DNA of 64,000 nucleotides from Faucicola osloensis_C (GCA_019353055.1 JABAHL010000007.1:1-64000), one strand, 5' to 3'. Shown: positions 27,319 through 36,778, counted from the first letter of the stretch. Numbers and translations: made by a program. Notes: generated from the sequence alone by a model not told the origin.

Positions 27319-27824
27319 GCGTATTGCTCCAGCAATTCAGCAATCTCTTCAATTTGGACAGGACCGTAAGTATCTTCATCAATCAAAACCGCTGGACCTT
27401 TATCACAGTTGCCTAAACAACAAATGGGTAATAAGGTAAAACGATTGTCTGGGGTGGTTTGACCAAAACTAATGCCTAGAGTGCGCTCAAAAGCTTGACC
27501 TAAATTCTCTGCACCTACTAGATAACAACCAATCGAGTCACAGACCAAAATCACATGACGACCAACTGGTGAACGGTAGATACGGTTATAAAATGTTGCA
27601 ACCCCTTCCACATCGGTGACTGGGATTTTTAAGATATTAGCAATCGCGTTGACTTGTGCATCATCCACCCAGCCGTTACGGCGCTGGACAATTTTTAGCG
27701 CATCAAGTGATGCCGCGCGGCTTTGTGGATAATGATGCATAAATTCATGAATGTCGTGAATTTCTGCTTCGGTTAGAATGCTTGCGACATCCACCTTTGG
27801 GGTTTTATCAGTTACAATCTTCAT
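27315..27824 (-). CDS. nuoE: NADH-quinone oxidoreductase subunit E
   Basis: 169 aa thioredoxin-like subunit with a [2Fe-2S] cluster (N1a). Ligand region CDSIGCYLVG and, about 40 residues later, CCLGNCDKGPAV. Start chosen at ATG 27822-27824 (MKIVTDKTPKVD), with TAGGAGAAAA well placed upstream. An upstream in-frame extension would overlap nuoCD and lacks a ribosome site. Confidence 0.95.
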   Translation of the reverse strand: MKIVTDKTPKVDVASILTEAEIHDIHEFMHHYPQSRAASLDALKIVQRRNGWVDDAQVNAIANILKIPVTDVEGVATFYNRIYRSPVGRHVILVCDSIGCYLVGAENLGQAFERTLGISFGQTTPDNRFTLLPICCLGNCDKGPAVLIDEDTYGPVQIEEIAELLEQYA

Positions 27825-27837
27825 CGGTGGTTTTCTC

Positions 27838-29622
27838 CTAACGGTCAACGTCTGCCATAACAACGTCAATTGACGCTAGATAAATAATTAAGTCAGATAC
27901 CAAGCTACCATTAATGACTGACGGCATTTGCTGTAAGTGCGCAAAGGTCGGTGTACGAATACGGGTACGGTAACTCATGGTTGAGCGATCAGACGTAATA
28001 TAATAGTTGGTAATGCCTTTCACTGCTTCCACCATAAAGGAGGACTCGCCTTCTGGCATGACAGGACCCCACGATACTGAAATAAAGTGGTTAATCAAGG
28101 TCTCAATGTCATTTAAGGTGCGGTCTTTGGGTGGTGGGACAGCCAGTGGGTGATCGGCTTTGTATGCCCCCATTGGCATATTGTTGAGACATTGCTCAAT
28201 GATACGCAGTGACTGACGAATCTCTTCAATTTTGACCAAACAGCGGTCATATGCATCGCCATTAAACTCAATGGGCACTTCAAAATCAAAATTTTCATAG
28301 CCAAGATAAGGGCGCGCTTTACGCACATCGTAAGGGATACCTGTGGCACGTAGACCATGACCTGATACGCCCCAAGCAAGGGCAGATTTAGCATCGTATT
28401 GGGCAACGTTTTGGGTACGCAGTTGTAGCACCTTGTTTTTCATGGTAGCTTTGACGTATTCATCGATACGTTTTGGCATCCAATCTAAGAATTCACGAAC
28501 CAGTTTGTGCCAGCCGTTTGGCAGGTCCATCGCGGTACCGCCGATACGAAACCACGCTGGGTGCATACGATAACCGGTTACCGCTTCAATCACATCATAC
28601 GCTTTTTGACGGTCGGCGAACATATAAAATACTGGCGTCATACCGCCCGCGTCCTGAATAAATGTACCCCAGTACAGCAAATTATTGGTGATACGGAAGA
28701 ACTCACTCATCATGATACGAATGGTATTGGCGCGGTCTGGTACCGTAATACCTGCCAGTTTTTCCACTGACATGATGTAGGGTAATTCATTCATCACCCC
28801 ACCAAGATAATCGATACGGTCAGTGTAAGGAATAAATGAATGCCAAGTTTGGCGTTCGGCGATTTTTTCAGCGCCGCGATGGTGATAACCAATATCTGGG
28901 ATACAGTCGATGACCTCTTCACCGTCTAGCTGAAGCACAACGCGAAAGGCACCGTGCGCCGAAGGGTGGTTAGGACCCAAGTTTAGGAACATAAAGTCTT
29001 CGTCACGGCCACTACGTTTCATGCCCCACTCTTCGGGGATAAATCGTAGGTTCTCCTGCTCAAACATCTGCTTGCCTTTATCGAGATAATAAGGCGGTAC
29101 TTCAGTTGCACGAGAGGCGTATTCTTTACGCAGTGGATGACCTTCCCAGTATTTTGGCAATAAAATACGGGTTAAATGGGGGTGACCATCAAAGGTGATA
29201 CCAAACATATCCCACGCTTCGCGCTCATACCAGTTAGCATTGGGCCAAATACGGGTTGCCGTAGGGATGTGTAAATCAGCTTCTTTGAGCGCCACTTTGA
29301 TACGGATGTCCGTATTGCGCTCTAACGACATTAGATGATAGAACACGGTGAAATCACTGTCAGGCAAGGCATTGCCATCTCTGTCTTTACGATGTTGGCG
29401 TAAGCGCTCATCAATCGCTGAAATATCCAGTAACATCACGTAAGGCTGTGGCAAGGTACGAAGGTACAGGAGTACTTCGATGACCTGTTCACGGCTGACC
29501 CAAATAGTGGGAAAAGCGTCAAAGGTTTTTTGTACAACAAACTGCCCCTCAAACTTGCGATTTAATTCTGCAATCACTGCTGGGACATCAGTTTGTGCTT
29601 GATTATCAGTTACCGTTACCAT
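27838..29622 (-). CDS. nuoCD: NADH-quinone oxidoreductase subunits C and D, fused
   Basis: 594 aa from ATG 29620-29622. Residues about 1-195 are NuoC (30-kDa) like (ANWYEREAWDMFGITFDGHPHLTRILLP), then a linker and the NuoD (49-kDa) domain from about 205 (MFLNLGPNHPSAHGAFRVVLQLDGE ... YHHRGAEKIAE ... C-terminal TPTFAHLQQMP). NuoD forms the quinone site with NuoB/NuoH. The fusion is normal for gamma-proteobacteria. An alternative start six codons upstream (29640) cannot be excluded; AGGAAAG lies between the two. Confidence 0.97.
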   Translation of the reverse strand: MVTVTDNQAQTDVPAVIAELNRKFEGQFVVQKTFDAFPTIWVSREQVIEVLLYLRTLPQPYVMLLDISAIDERLRQHRKDRDGNALPDSDFTVFYHLMSLERNTDIRIKVALKEADLHIPTATRIWPNANWYEREAWDMFGITFDGHPHLTRILLPKYWEGHPLRKEYASRATEVPPYYLDKGKQMFEQENLRFIPEEWGMKRSGRDEDFMFLNLGPNHPSAHGAFRVVLQLDGEEVIDCIPDIGYHHRGAEKIAERQTWHSFIPYTDRIDYLGGVMNELPYIMSVEKLAGITVPDRANTIRIMMSEFFRITNNLLYWGTFIQDAGGMTPVFYMFADRQKAYDVIEAVTGYRMHPAWFRIGGTAMDLPNGWHKLVREFLDWMPKRIDEYVKATMKNKVLQLRTQNVAQYDAKSALAWGVSGHGLRATGIPYDVRKARPYLGYENFDFEVPIEFNGDAYDRCLVKIEEIRQSLRIIEQCLNNMPMGAYKADHPLAVPPPKDRTLNDIETLINHFISVSWGPVMPEGESSFMVEAVKGITNYYITSDRSTMSYRTRIRTPTFAHLQQMPSVINGSLVSDLIIYLASIDVVMADVDR

Positions 29623-29767
29623 GAGTGGCACTTTCCTCATTCACAATTATTAAGAAGGTAATAGAATACCTTTTTCGTTTTGAACGCAATTCGATAAGCT
29701 TTTACTTAGCGAAAATTCATCCTAAATCTATCCAGAGATTGACTCTAGCATTAATCAATCTCTAGCA

Positions 29768-30430
29768 TTACTCAATGTTATCTGGGCTGCGTAGATTTTT
29801 CACCGCGATGCGATCGGCTTGTTTACGGTCACGTTCTGGCTGCATGACAGGTTGATAGATACCTTGGTCATTGACATGAATACCGAGTGGACGACGTTCT
29901 TTAGTAATCGATTCTTGCAGCAGCATGATGGCTTGAATCAAGGCTTCTGGACGGGGTGGGCAACCAGGGATATACACATCGACAGGAATGATTTTATCAA
30001 CGCCTTGCACCACTGAATATACATCGTACATACCGCCTGAATTGGCACAGGCACCCATTGAGATGACCCATTTAGGCTCAAGCATTTGCTCGTAGAGACG
30101 CTGAATAACAGGCGCCATCTTCATAAAGCAAGTACCTGCCACAATCATCACGTCAGCTTGGCGCGGTGACGCACGAATAACCTCAGCGCCAAAGCGAGAC
30201 AAGTCGTGCACGCCTGTTAATGTCGTTGCGTATTCTACATAGCAGCACGAGGTACCAAAGTTAAATGGCCACAATGAGTTCTTACGACCCCAGTTTGCAA
30301 GGCTATGGGTCAAATCTTCTAATCGCGTCATGACGACGTTTTTATTGACTTCCTCTTCGTCAATAATTTGACGGGTTTGGTCTGGAAATCTTTCGGCATC
30401 TGGATTGGCTTTGGTTAATGTATATTTCAT
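29768..30430 (-). CDS. nuoB: NADH-quinone oxidoreductase subunit B
   Basis: 220 aa subunit carrying the terminal [4Fe-4S] cluster N2, which reduces quinone. Ligands are in TSCCYVEY, AGTCFMKMAP and PGCPPRPEALI, with GACANSGGMYD between. The stop codon lies in a near-perfect 17-bp tandem repeat (29743-29776). Gaps of 145 bp to nuoCD and 93 bp to nuoA. Confidence 0.97.
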   Translation of the reverse strand: MKYTLTKANPDAERFPDQTRQIIDEEEVNKNVVMTRLEDLTHSLANWGRKNSLWPFNFGTSCCYVEYATTLTGVHDLSRFGAEVIRASPRQADVMIVAGTCFMKMAPVIQRLYEQMLEPKWVISMGACANSGGMYDVYSVVQGVDKIIPVDVYIPGCPPRPEALIQAIMLLQESITKERRPLGIHVNDQGIYQPVMQPERDRKQADRIAVKNLRSPDNIE

Positions 30431-30523
30431 AATGCTCGATCACCTTGATTTTTAAAGCAGGATTTCGCTCTATGTCACTACAAATGCAAAAGACCTTGCA
30501 ACATAGATTGCAAAGTCGGGTTC

Positions 30524-31057
30524 TTATTTTATCGCGTTATTGTTTGGGTTTTGGTTCATTGCGCCAGACAACTGGGCAGGGATTTTACCAGTAGGGTCAA
30601 TTTCTAACTCTTCAATACCATTAAAGCGGGTAATATCCGCCAGATTAAAGCCCGCAGGCGCCGCAGCCAAACGCTTTGGTTTTGGCTTTTTGTCTGCAGG
30701 TGACCAGTTAAGCGCCCCTAGTTTGAGCAGATAATATAGACCGATTAACAGCTCTACCACAAACAGCACAACGGTCCAAAATCCCAGCCAACCTGCTTCT
30801 TTGACCGATACCGCATAGGTATATAGATATAATGCTTCTAAGTCAAAGATAACAAAGAAAATAGCGACGATATAGAATTTTGCAGATAAACGGATTCTGG
30901 CAGAGCCAGCACTGACCACACCCGACTCGAAATTCTCTTGCTTTTGAAAGCCTTTAGAAGTACCACCTAACAATCTTGGTACAACAAGCATGAAAATACA
31001 AAGTCCTATGGCTGCCAAAATAAATACAATTGCAGACCAATCAATGACTGGAATCAT
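30524..31057 (-). CDS. nuoA: NADH-quinone oxidoreductase subunit A
   Basis: 177 aa, three membrane helices. The conserved loop after helix 1 is present in a modified form (QENFESGVVSAGSARIRLSAKFYIVAIFFVIFDLEALYLYTYAV, of which the FDLEALYLY part is diagnostic). The start at 31055-31057 (MIPVIDWSAIVF) has CCAGGAG upstream. The C-terminal 50 residues are a soluble Pro/Lys tail, longer than usual. First gene of the nuo operon. Confidence 0.95.
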   Translation of the reverse strand: MIPVIDWSAIVFILAAIGLCIFMLVVPRLLGGTSKGFQKQENFESGVVSAGSARIRLSAKFYIVAIFFVIFDLEALYLYTYAVSVKEAGWLGFWTVVLFVVELLIGLYYLLKLGALNWSPADKKPKPKRLAAAPAGFNLADITRFNGIEELEIDPTGKIPAQLSGAMNQNPNNNAIK

Positions 31058-31579
31058 GAGGATACTCCTGGGCAATACGACTAACCGTTACGTGGGTTAT
31101 GCAATTCAAGTTGGGACGATATTTTTGATATTTCCACCAAGCCCGTCTGGCTCAAGCGTAATATCACAAAGACGATGGCAGATAACTTCTTAAGAACTAT
31201 TTTGCTTAAGATTACCTCGTACCAGCTAACAAGGCTGCACATCCATTGACCATTATTGTAATCGGTGAGTGATTGGCTAGTTACTAAACAGGCTAGTTAG
31301 AGATATTGCTAAAACCACGATGAAACTCTAATATAAAGCAGCATTACATCACTTTATAAAAATGCGTATTTTAACAAAAGTAACTATATATTGCTGTTAA
31401 CTGGCTAAAACACGGATAGTTTACTCATTTTATGTAAAAAATGCTAGTAGCAGGCTTCAATCTTCCGGTAATTAACCGTTAATTAAATAGCAACACTTTA
31501 GCAAAAAAACCCTGCCATAAGCAGGGTTTATCAGCCAAAAATCATTTAAATAAAATATTTAATGAAATAGTTAAATACC
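31058..31579. promoter_or_regulatory. Upstream region of the nuo operon
   Basis: About 520 bp with no gene. The left part must contain the nuo promoter. The AT-rich middle (31300-31500) has no recognisable regulator site that I would defend. The lolA terminator lies at 31503-31529. Confidence 0.4.
31503..31529 (-). terminator. lolA terminator
   Basis: AAACCCTGC (31507-31515) pairs with GCAGGGTTT (31521-31529) over a 5-nt loop, followed on the minus strand by a T run (31503-31509 complemented). It is 51 bp after the lolA stop. Confidence 0.85.
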
Positions 31580-32269
31580 TTATTGGTTAATCACATCAAC
31601 GCCTTTAGGTGGTGTGAAGCTAAATTGATTACTGGCAATTGAGGTATTGCGTTTCACATTGGAGAATCGAATAGTGGTGGTTTGTCCCAAATTATCATTT
31701 AATACCATCATGACAGGATTACCGCTATTAAAAGCGATGCCTAAGCTTTTAAAGTTGGCATTGCCACTTTTTGGATAAAGCACATAATAATTTTTTGAGG
31801 CAATCGGCTGGGTCACATTGAAACTATTATCGATTTTGCTGGGGTCGCCTGACAAAATCAGTGCTGGGGTATCCCCTACTTGATTGCTCACATTTTGCTT
31901 GGTCGCTTGATTTAAATCTTTATCGTACACCCAAAGCGTATTGCCATTGGCAACAATCAGTTGCGATGCCGTGCCATTAATCTGCCAACGAAACTGGTTC
32001 GGGCGTTGCACGGCCATGGTGCCTGAGAAATTTCTTGATGCCTTACTTAAGCCCTTGCCACCTGCGCCAGAGGTAGTTTGACTAAAATTGGCGGTCATGC
32101 TTTTGACATTTTTAAGTAGGTTGTTTAAGTTTGTTGCCGCAGTTGATGAATTGGCGACAGCGGCATTAGCTGATTGCATGGCGACTGTCATCGGCATACT
32201 AGTAATCAATAATGCTGATAATATACCAGTAGCTAATTTACTGATAATTTTATTGGTAGATGTTGTCAT
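31580..32269 (-). CDS. lolA: Outer-membrane lipoprotein carrier protein LolA
   Basis: 229 aa periplasmic chaperone that takes lipoproteins from LolCDE and hands them to LolB. A long signal peptide (cleavage near residue 36, SANAA) precedes a LolA fold: VKSMTANFSQTTSG, FSGTMAVQRPNQFRWQI, LIVANGNTLWVYDKDLNQ. Start at ATG 32267-32269 with GAGGAACC upstream; a 6-codon longer start exists (32287). Monocistronic. Confidence 0.9.
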   Translation of the reverse strand: MTTSTNKIISKLATGILSALLITSMPMTVAMQSANAAVANSSTAATNLNNLLKNVKSMTANFSQTTSGAGGKGLSKASRNFSGTMAVQRPNQFRWQINGTASQLIVANGNTLWVYDKDLNQATKQNVSNQVGDTPALILSGDPSKIDNSFNVTQPIASKNYYVLYPKSGNANFKSLGIAFNSGNPVMMVLNDNLGQTTTIRFSNVKRNTSIASNQFSFTPPKGVDVINQ

Positions 32270-32623
32270 CGTAGGTTCCTCATTCAATAAAAATTGTTAA
32301 AAGTTTAGAAAAAGTATTCAAAAATAATATCAGCCCAACAGGCTAATCAATCAATTAAAAATTAACAAGTTAAGCTAAATTCGCTGACAGCTATTGTCGC
32401 TAAATTTTTCTTACCCTACTAGACGCCCCATGCAATGATTGTTGTTGAAGTTGTAACAAATGTAACAATAGCTGAGTGATAAGAAAGTTTTGATTAGATA
32501 ATGACTAACCACTGCCAAGCCATAAAAACTATCCAAAACCCGTTAACACGCTTGGCTACCAGCAATAAAAAACCCAATAAGTGCAACTTATTGGGTTAAT
32601 TTGTTTAACAACAAGCTAAATGA
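32270..32623. promoter_or_regulatory. lolA upstream region and rpmA downstream region
   Basis: 354 bp, AT-rich, no gene. It holds the promoter of lolA on the left side and the rpmA terminator at the right (32567-32597). Confidence 0.4.
32567..32597 (-). terminator. rplU-rpmA terminator
   Basis: AACCCAATAAGT (32571-32582) and ACTTATTGGGTT (32586-32597) form a perfect 12-bp stem with a 3-nt loop, followed on the minus strand by T residues. Confidence 0.9.
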
Positions 32624-32887
32624 TTATTCAGCTGCGCCTTCAACAAATACGTAGCGACGATTGAATTTACCTTTAACAGCAAATTTTACCACACCGTCAG
32701 TTAAAGCAAATAATGTATGGTCACGACCCATACCTACACCTTCACCTGCGTGAAATTCTGTACCACGTTGACGTACAATGATGTTACCAGCAACAACTTG
32801 TTGACCGCCAAAGATTTTTACGCCAAGCATTTTTGGGTTTGAATCACGACCGTTACGGGTAGAACCTGCGGCTTTTTTATGTGCCAT
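32624..32887 (-). CDS. rpmA: 50S ribosomal protein L27
   Basis: 87 aa. It begins MAHKKAAGSTRNGRDSNPKM, the conserved N-terminus that reaches the peptidyl-transferase centre, followed by LGVKIFGGQQV and IIVRQRGTEFHAGEGVGMGRD. Downstream of rplU with a 40-bp gap that contains AGGAGAC as ribosome site, in the usual rplU-rpmA order. Confidence 0.98.
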   Translation of the reverse strand: MAHKKAAGSTRNGRDSNPKMLGVKIFGGQQVVAGNIIVRQRGTEFHAGEGVGMGRDHTLFALTDGVVKFAVKGKFNRRYVFVEGAAE

Positions 32888-32927
32888 GTCGATGTCTCCT
32901 AGAGATTAATGTGTTTGAAATAGTCAA

Positions 32928-33239
32928 TTAAGCAGTGATTGCTTTGATTTTTAACAAAGTATACCATTGACGGTGACCTTGTTCTTTATGATAGTGTTTA
33001 CGACGTCTGTGTTTTACAATACGTACTTTCTCGCCACGACCATGTTCTACTACTTCAGCTTCGACCACTGCACCGGCAACCACAGGTTGACCAATTTTGA
33101 TATCACTGCCATCAACGACCATTAAAACGTCTTCAATTTTGATGGTAGCGCCTTTTTCAGCTTTTAGCAATTCAACTTTTAAAAATTCATCTTGAACGAC
33201 GCGATGTTGTTTACCACCACTTTTGATTACTGCATACAT
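32928..33239 (-). CDS. rplU: 50S ribosomal protein L21
   Basis: 103 aa, exactly the usual length. Start at ATG 33237-33239 (MYAVIKSGGKQHRV). The signature region is VRIVKHRRRKHYHKEQGHRQ near the C-terminus, binding 23S rRNA. A longer in-frame Met upstream has no family counterpart. Confidence 0.98.
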   Translation of the reverse strand: MYAVIKSGGKQHRVVQDEFLKVELLKAEKGATIKIEDVLMVVDGSDIKIGQPVVAGAVVEAEVVEHGRGEKVRIVKHRRRKHYHKEQGHRQWYTLLKIKAITA

Positions 33240-33556
33240 CTTGGTTGCTCCAATAAACCCGTACACCGTGGCTACCAAGGGCGATAACACTTCTACGACG
33301 GATACACAGGGAAATATAAGGTCGCGATTTTAACGTTTTTAGTGTTTAAAATCAAGTAAAACTTCACGGATGTGGGTGCGAGTTTGGCTGATAAATTATT
33401 GCGCGTTTGTCAACGCAATAGATGCTCAGTAATACAAGTCGTCAATAAAAATACACAGCTATAACTTACACAAAAAACGGCAGTATGGTATGATTTTGCC
33501 GACTTTCACCACAAGCCAAATTTCACGAATTTTCACTCCAAGCTTTGAGCCAACCT
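33240..33556. promoter_or_regulatory. Divergent promoter region rplU / polyprenyl synthase
   Basis: About 315 bp without a gene. It carries the rplU-rpmA leader and promoter on the left and the prenyl synthase promoter on the right. TATGGTATGAT near 33484-33494 could be part of a rightward -10 region, not proven. Confidence 0.35.
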
Positions 33557-34603
33557 ATGCTAGACAATCAACAATCAAATCCTATATCCACTGCTATCAA
33601 TGCGGGTGTTACCAAAGACAGTAACAGCACGCCTGTCACCTATCAGCAGATTCAATCTATTATCGCTGACGATTTCGAGATTATGGATAAGCAGGTGTAT
33701 GGCAGTCTAAGCTCAAAAGTCAAACTGGTCATGTCGGTGAGTCAGCATGTCATCAACGCAGGCGGTAAGCGTATGCGCCCGCTGATTTCGCTGCTTTGCT
33801 CACGTATTTGTAACGATCAGCCCTCACAAGCTGCCATGCATTTGGGCGCAATCACCGAAATGCTGCATACCGCAACGTTAGTACATGACGATGTGATTGA
33901 TGAGTCAGGTATGCGCCGCGGTAAGCCGACTGCGAATGCAACGTGGGATAATGCAACGGCTGTACTGGTCGGTGACTATCTGATTGCCCGTTCATTTAAT
34001 CTTTTGGTGGGTTTTGGCTCGTTGCCGTTATTGCAGTTATTCTCAGATGGCACTTGTGATATCGCTGAAGGGGAAGTATTACAGCTCCAACATCAGCATG
34101 ACCCACAAGCCACCGAAGCTGATTATATGAAAATCATTGACGGCAAAACCTCTCGGCTATTTATGATGGCAAGTCAAGGTGTGGCTATTTTGGAAAATCG
34201 CCCTGAATACAATGACGCCTTCGCCACATTTGGGCAGCACTTTGGTAATGCTTTCCAAATCATTGATGATATCTTAGATTTTGTCGGTGACAGTAAGGTG
34301 CTCGGCAAAAACGTGGGTGATGATATCGCTGAAGGCAAGCCAACCTTGCCGCTGATTAAAGCGCTTGAAATGACCAAGGGTGATACGCATGAAAAATTAC
34401 GGATTGCCATTCAGACGGGTGAAGTAAACGATACCCACGAAATTATTGAGATTGTCAAAACCAGTGGCGCACTGGCGTATTGCCGTGACAAAGCGATGCA
34501 AGAAAGCGAGATTGCTAGACAAGCCGTACTGACCTTACCTGATTCACAATACCGTCAAGGTTTACTCGATTTGATGACGCTTGCCAGCCAACGGCTTTAT
34601 TAA
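33557..34603 (+). CDS. ispB: Polyprenyl (octaprenyl) diphosphate synthase
   Basis: About 348 aa all-helical trans-prenyltransferase that makes the ubiquinone side chain. First Asp-rich motif LVHDDVIDESGMRRGKPT (DDxxD), then DGKTSRLF, and second Asp-rich motif FQIIDDILDF with KNVGDDIAEGKPTLPLI. Located next to rplU-rpmA, the classic ispB neighbourhood. Start uncertain: ATG at 33557 or TTG at 33545; neither has a clear ribosome site. About 40 N-terminal residues are an extension relative to the family core. Chain length (C40 or other) is not readable from sequence. Confidence 0.92.
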   Translation: MLDNQQSNPISTAINAGVTKDSNSTPVTYQQIQSIIADDFEIMDKQVYGSLSSKVKLVMSVSQHVINAGGKRMRPLISLLCSRICNDQPSQAAMHLGAITEMLHTATLVHDDVIDESGMRRGKPTANATWDNATAVLVGDYLIARSFNLLVGFGSLPLLQLFSDGTCDIAEGEVLQLQHQHDPQATEADYMKIIDGKTSRLFMMASQGVAILENRPEYNDAFATFGQHFGNAFQIIDDILDFVGDSKVLGKNVGDDIAEGKPTLPLIKALEMTKGDTHEKLRIAIQTGEVNDTHEIIEIVKTSGALAYCRDKAMQESEIARQAVLTLPDSQYRQGLLDLMTLASQRLY

Positions 34604-34711
34604 TTGTTAATTATTAATAAAGGCGGGGTGGTGATTAGTTTGATGTCCAATTCGAGGCGCGGTAATCATACGTCATTAAGTCGTCATAAAACTTTGCTAA
34701 TTTTTTGATAG

Positions 34712-34800
34712 TTTTTTGATTAATACCTTTTTGACTGATACCTTCATGATTAATAGTTTTGTGATTGATGGCTTTTTGATGGTTAGCTTTAAGATTATGG
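34712..34800. repeat. Degenerate tandem repeat, six 15-bp units
   Basis: Units start at 34712, 34727, 34742, 34757, 34772 and 34787, an exact 15-bp period (for example TTTTTTGATTAATAC, CTTTTTGACTGATAC, CTTCATGATTAATAG, CTTTTTGATGGTTAG). The array ends eight bases before the ATG of the alpha/beta hydrolase gene, so it occupies that gene's promoter and 5' UTR. A weaker partial unit precedes it at 34701-34711. Two similar 15-bp units occur at 13360-13389. Confidence 0.7.
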
Positions 34801-34807
34801 ACGCTGT

Positions 34808-35917
34808 ATGTCTGATATTATGCCCACTTCATTACCCGATATTAAACAACAACTTATCGAAGAAAAAGCCAAAAAAACCCAAGCGCAATCGGCATTAGAC
34901 ACCATTCAATCACCTGCCACCATTGACCCTGCTAACCCTGCCACCATCGACATTAAATTTCGACCTTCCAAACACGCGGATTTTATGCAGGCCGCAAAGG
35001 TGCGCACCCCAAAGTATAAATTCTATGTGGAAGTGGGTGGCAACCCTACCCACCCTACCATCGTACTGATTATGGGCTTAGGCGCGCAAAGCTTGGTATG
35101 GCCCAATGAATTCTGCTATGCGCTAATCACTGCTGGCTTTCGGGTCGTGCGATTTGACAATCGCGACATTGGCAAATCCAGCAAGCTTAAGCACAAAAAA
35201 CTGACCCCCGCTCATGATTCGCCCATTTATAAAGCCAAATTGCTGGGCAGATTCGGACTGGGTTTACCGCTTAAAAACCTGCAAACTCCGTATGATTTGT
35301 ACGATATGGCAGAAGATGCCTATCAACTGCTCAAAATATTGGGGATCAAAAAATACTTTGTGATTGGTCAATCGATGGGCGGTATGATTGCGCAAATCAT
35401 GGCGGTGCGTTATCCCCACCAAGTAGAAAAATTGGGACTATTATCCACCAGTAACAATCGACCCTTTTCGCGCCCACCCGCTATTGAAGCCATCAGGGCT
35501 TTTACCCAGCCACTACCCAAAAGCCAAGATGCTGACGCATTGACCCAGCAGTTCGTGCAAACCATCAAGACCATCGCCAGCCCCGATTACTTTGATGAAC
35601 AAGCGGCGTTCAGCAAAGCTAAAAAACTATTTAAACGACGTTTTTACCCAAAAGGTACGCAGCGGCAGTTACTGGCGATTTTGGCGACGGGGTCACTGGT
35701 CGATATTGACAAACAAATCCACCAGCCCACCCTCATCATTCATGGCAAACAAGACAAACTCATTCCATTTAGTCATGCCTATTCGCTTGCCAAGCATATT
35801 GCGCACAGTCACTTGATACTCATTGATGAGCTTGGTCACGACATGCCCGTGGCACTGGTCGAGGTATTAGCAAGTTATTTTATTAATCATTTTCGTTATG
35901 ATAGCCAACTGGGCTAG
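34808..35917 (+). CDS. Alpha/beta-fold hydrolase
   Basis: 369 aa. After an N-terminal extension of about 60 residues (Lys/Gln/Pro-rich, no signal peptide), the hydrolase core shows the oxyanion region VLIMGLGAQSLVWPN, strand FRVVRFDNRDIGKS, nucleophile elbow VIGQSMGGMIAQI (Ser), a cap region, LIIHGKQDKLIPF (acid Asp) and ELGHDMP (catalytic His). Substrate unknown; relatives are often lipases or esterases. Four bases of overlap with the convergent TetR gene. The 15-bp tandem array lies immediately upstream. Confidence 0.85.
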   Translation: MSDIMPTSLPDIKQQLIEEKAKKTQAQSALDTIQSPATIDPANPATIDIKFRPSKHADFMQAAKVRTPKYKFYVEVGGNPTHPTIVLIMGLGAQSLVWPNEFCYALITAGFRVVRFDNRDIGKSSKLKHKKLTPAHDSPIYKAKLLGRFGLGLPLKNLQTPYDLYDMAEDAYQLLKILGIKKYFVIGQSMGGMIAQIMAVRYPHQVEKLGLLSTSNNRPFSRPPAIEAIRAFTQPLPKSQDADALTQQFVQTIKTIASPDYFDEQAAFSKAKKLFKRRFYPKGTQRQLLAILATGSLVDIDKQIHQPTLIIHGKQDKLIPFSHAYSLAKHIAHSHLILIDELGHDMPVALVEVLASYFINHFRYDSQLG

Positions 35918-36492
35918 CTTTTTATGATGTCCAGCATTTGTTGCCAATCCACTGGCAAGTTCTTCGGTAATGGCAACTCCCTTTCATAAAAGTATTTCAA
36001 ACTTGCCATAAAAACAGTTGCCATCATGGTGGCTTGGTAATCAATCGCCTCCGCCGTTAAATAATCTGTCGCCTTTTGTTTTTTAGCCAGTTCAATAAAG
36101 TTTTGTTTACCCATCAAAAACATATCATGATAAAGATTGTGGTGTTGGGTGCGGATTTTCCACAGGGCAAGCATCTCTTGGCGGCGTTCAAAGAGCTTTT
36201 GTGAATGATTTTCCATAATCATTTGCAGCATTTGACTATCGGCATTGAGCCTGTCTTGAAATAGCTGGCTGACTTCCTGCTTGAAATCATCAATCATCTG
36301 CCCAGCCAAATCACCCTTACCACTGTAATATTTATAAAAAGTAGCGCGATTGACTTTGGCGCGCTCCAAAATTGCTTGGATAGCAATATCGTTGTACTCC
36401 TGCTCGGACAACAATATAATAAAGGCTTCACGGATGGCTTTATGGGTTTTGACAACACGTAAATCAGGTGACTTGTTACGACTTAAAGTCAT
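35914..36492 (-). CDS. TetR/AcrR family transcriptional regulator
   Basis: 192 aa from ATG 36490-36492. An N-terminal helix-turn-helix at about 15-60 (KTHKAIREAFIILLSEQEYNDIAIQAILERAKVNRATFYKYYSGKGDL, with the TetR hallmark RATFYKYY) precedes a helical ligand-binding part. It is divergent from the RND efflux operon, so it most likely represses that operon and itself. A TTG start two codons upstream is possible, since AAGGAAAC is closer to it. Confidence 0.88.
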   Translation of the reverse strand: MTLSRNKSPDLRVVKTHKAIREAFIILLSEQEYNDIAIQAILERAKVNRATFYKYYSGKGDLAGQMIDDFKQEVSQLFQDRLNADSQMLQMIMENHSQKLFERRQEMLALWKIRTQHHNLYHDMFLMGKQNFIELAKKQKATDYLTAEAIDYQATMMATVFMASLKYFYERELPLPKNLPVDWQQMLDIIKS

Positions 36493-36778
36493 GCGCAAAT
36501 GTTTCCTTGTTAAAAAAATCGATCAATGGCTTTGACATTTTAAAATTTTTATGTATACAAATAGGCAATAATTGTTGCTTAAACACTTACTTTGTTTAAT
36601 ATTGTCGGTTTCCCAATTAGAGATTTTTTTTTAAAATAACCGCTGTCGATAGCTGGTAGTAATGTAGCTATCTTTTAGTTATCCTAAAGTTTTGTGTCTT
36701 ATCGTAAATATTGCAACAACAATGTCGCATTTATTTTATAATATTTTTTTAAAATTCCCTATTTTTTATGAGGTTGGT
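36493..36778. promoter_or_regulatory. Divergent promoter/operator region, TetR gene and RND pump
   Basis: 286 bp. Candidate operators for the TetR protein: TGTATACA at 36552-36559 and the near-palindrome GCAATAATTGTTGC at 36565-36578 (6 of 7 pairs). They sit 6 bases apart within the TetR promoter area. The pump gene start at 36779 has GAGGTTGG as ribosome site. Operator assignment is inferred from position and symmetry only. Confidence 0.45.

Noticed and set aside
34716..34898. 60-codon frame starting with repeated Ile/Asn/Phe phrases
   Set aside because: The translation simply reflects the 15-bp tandem array (a multiple of three) and overlaps the hydrolase gene start.
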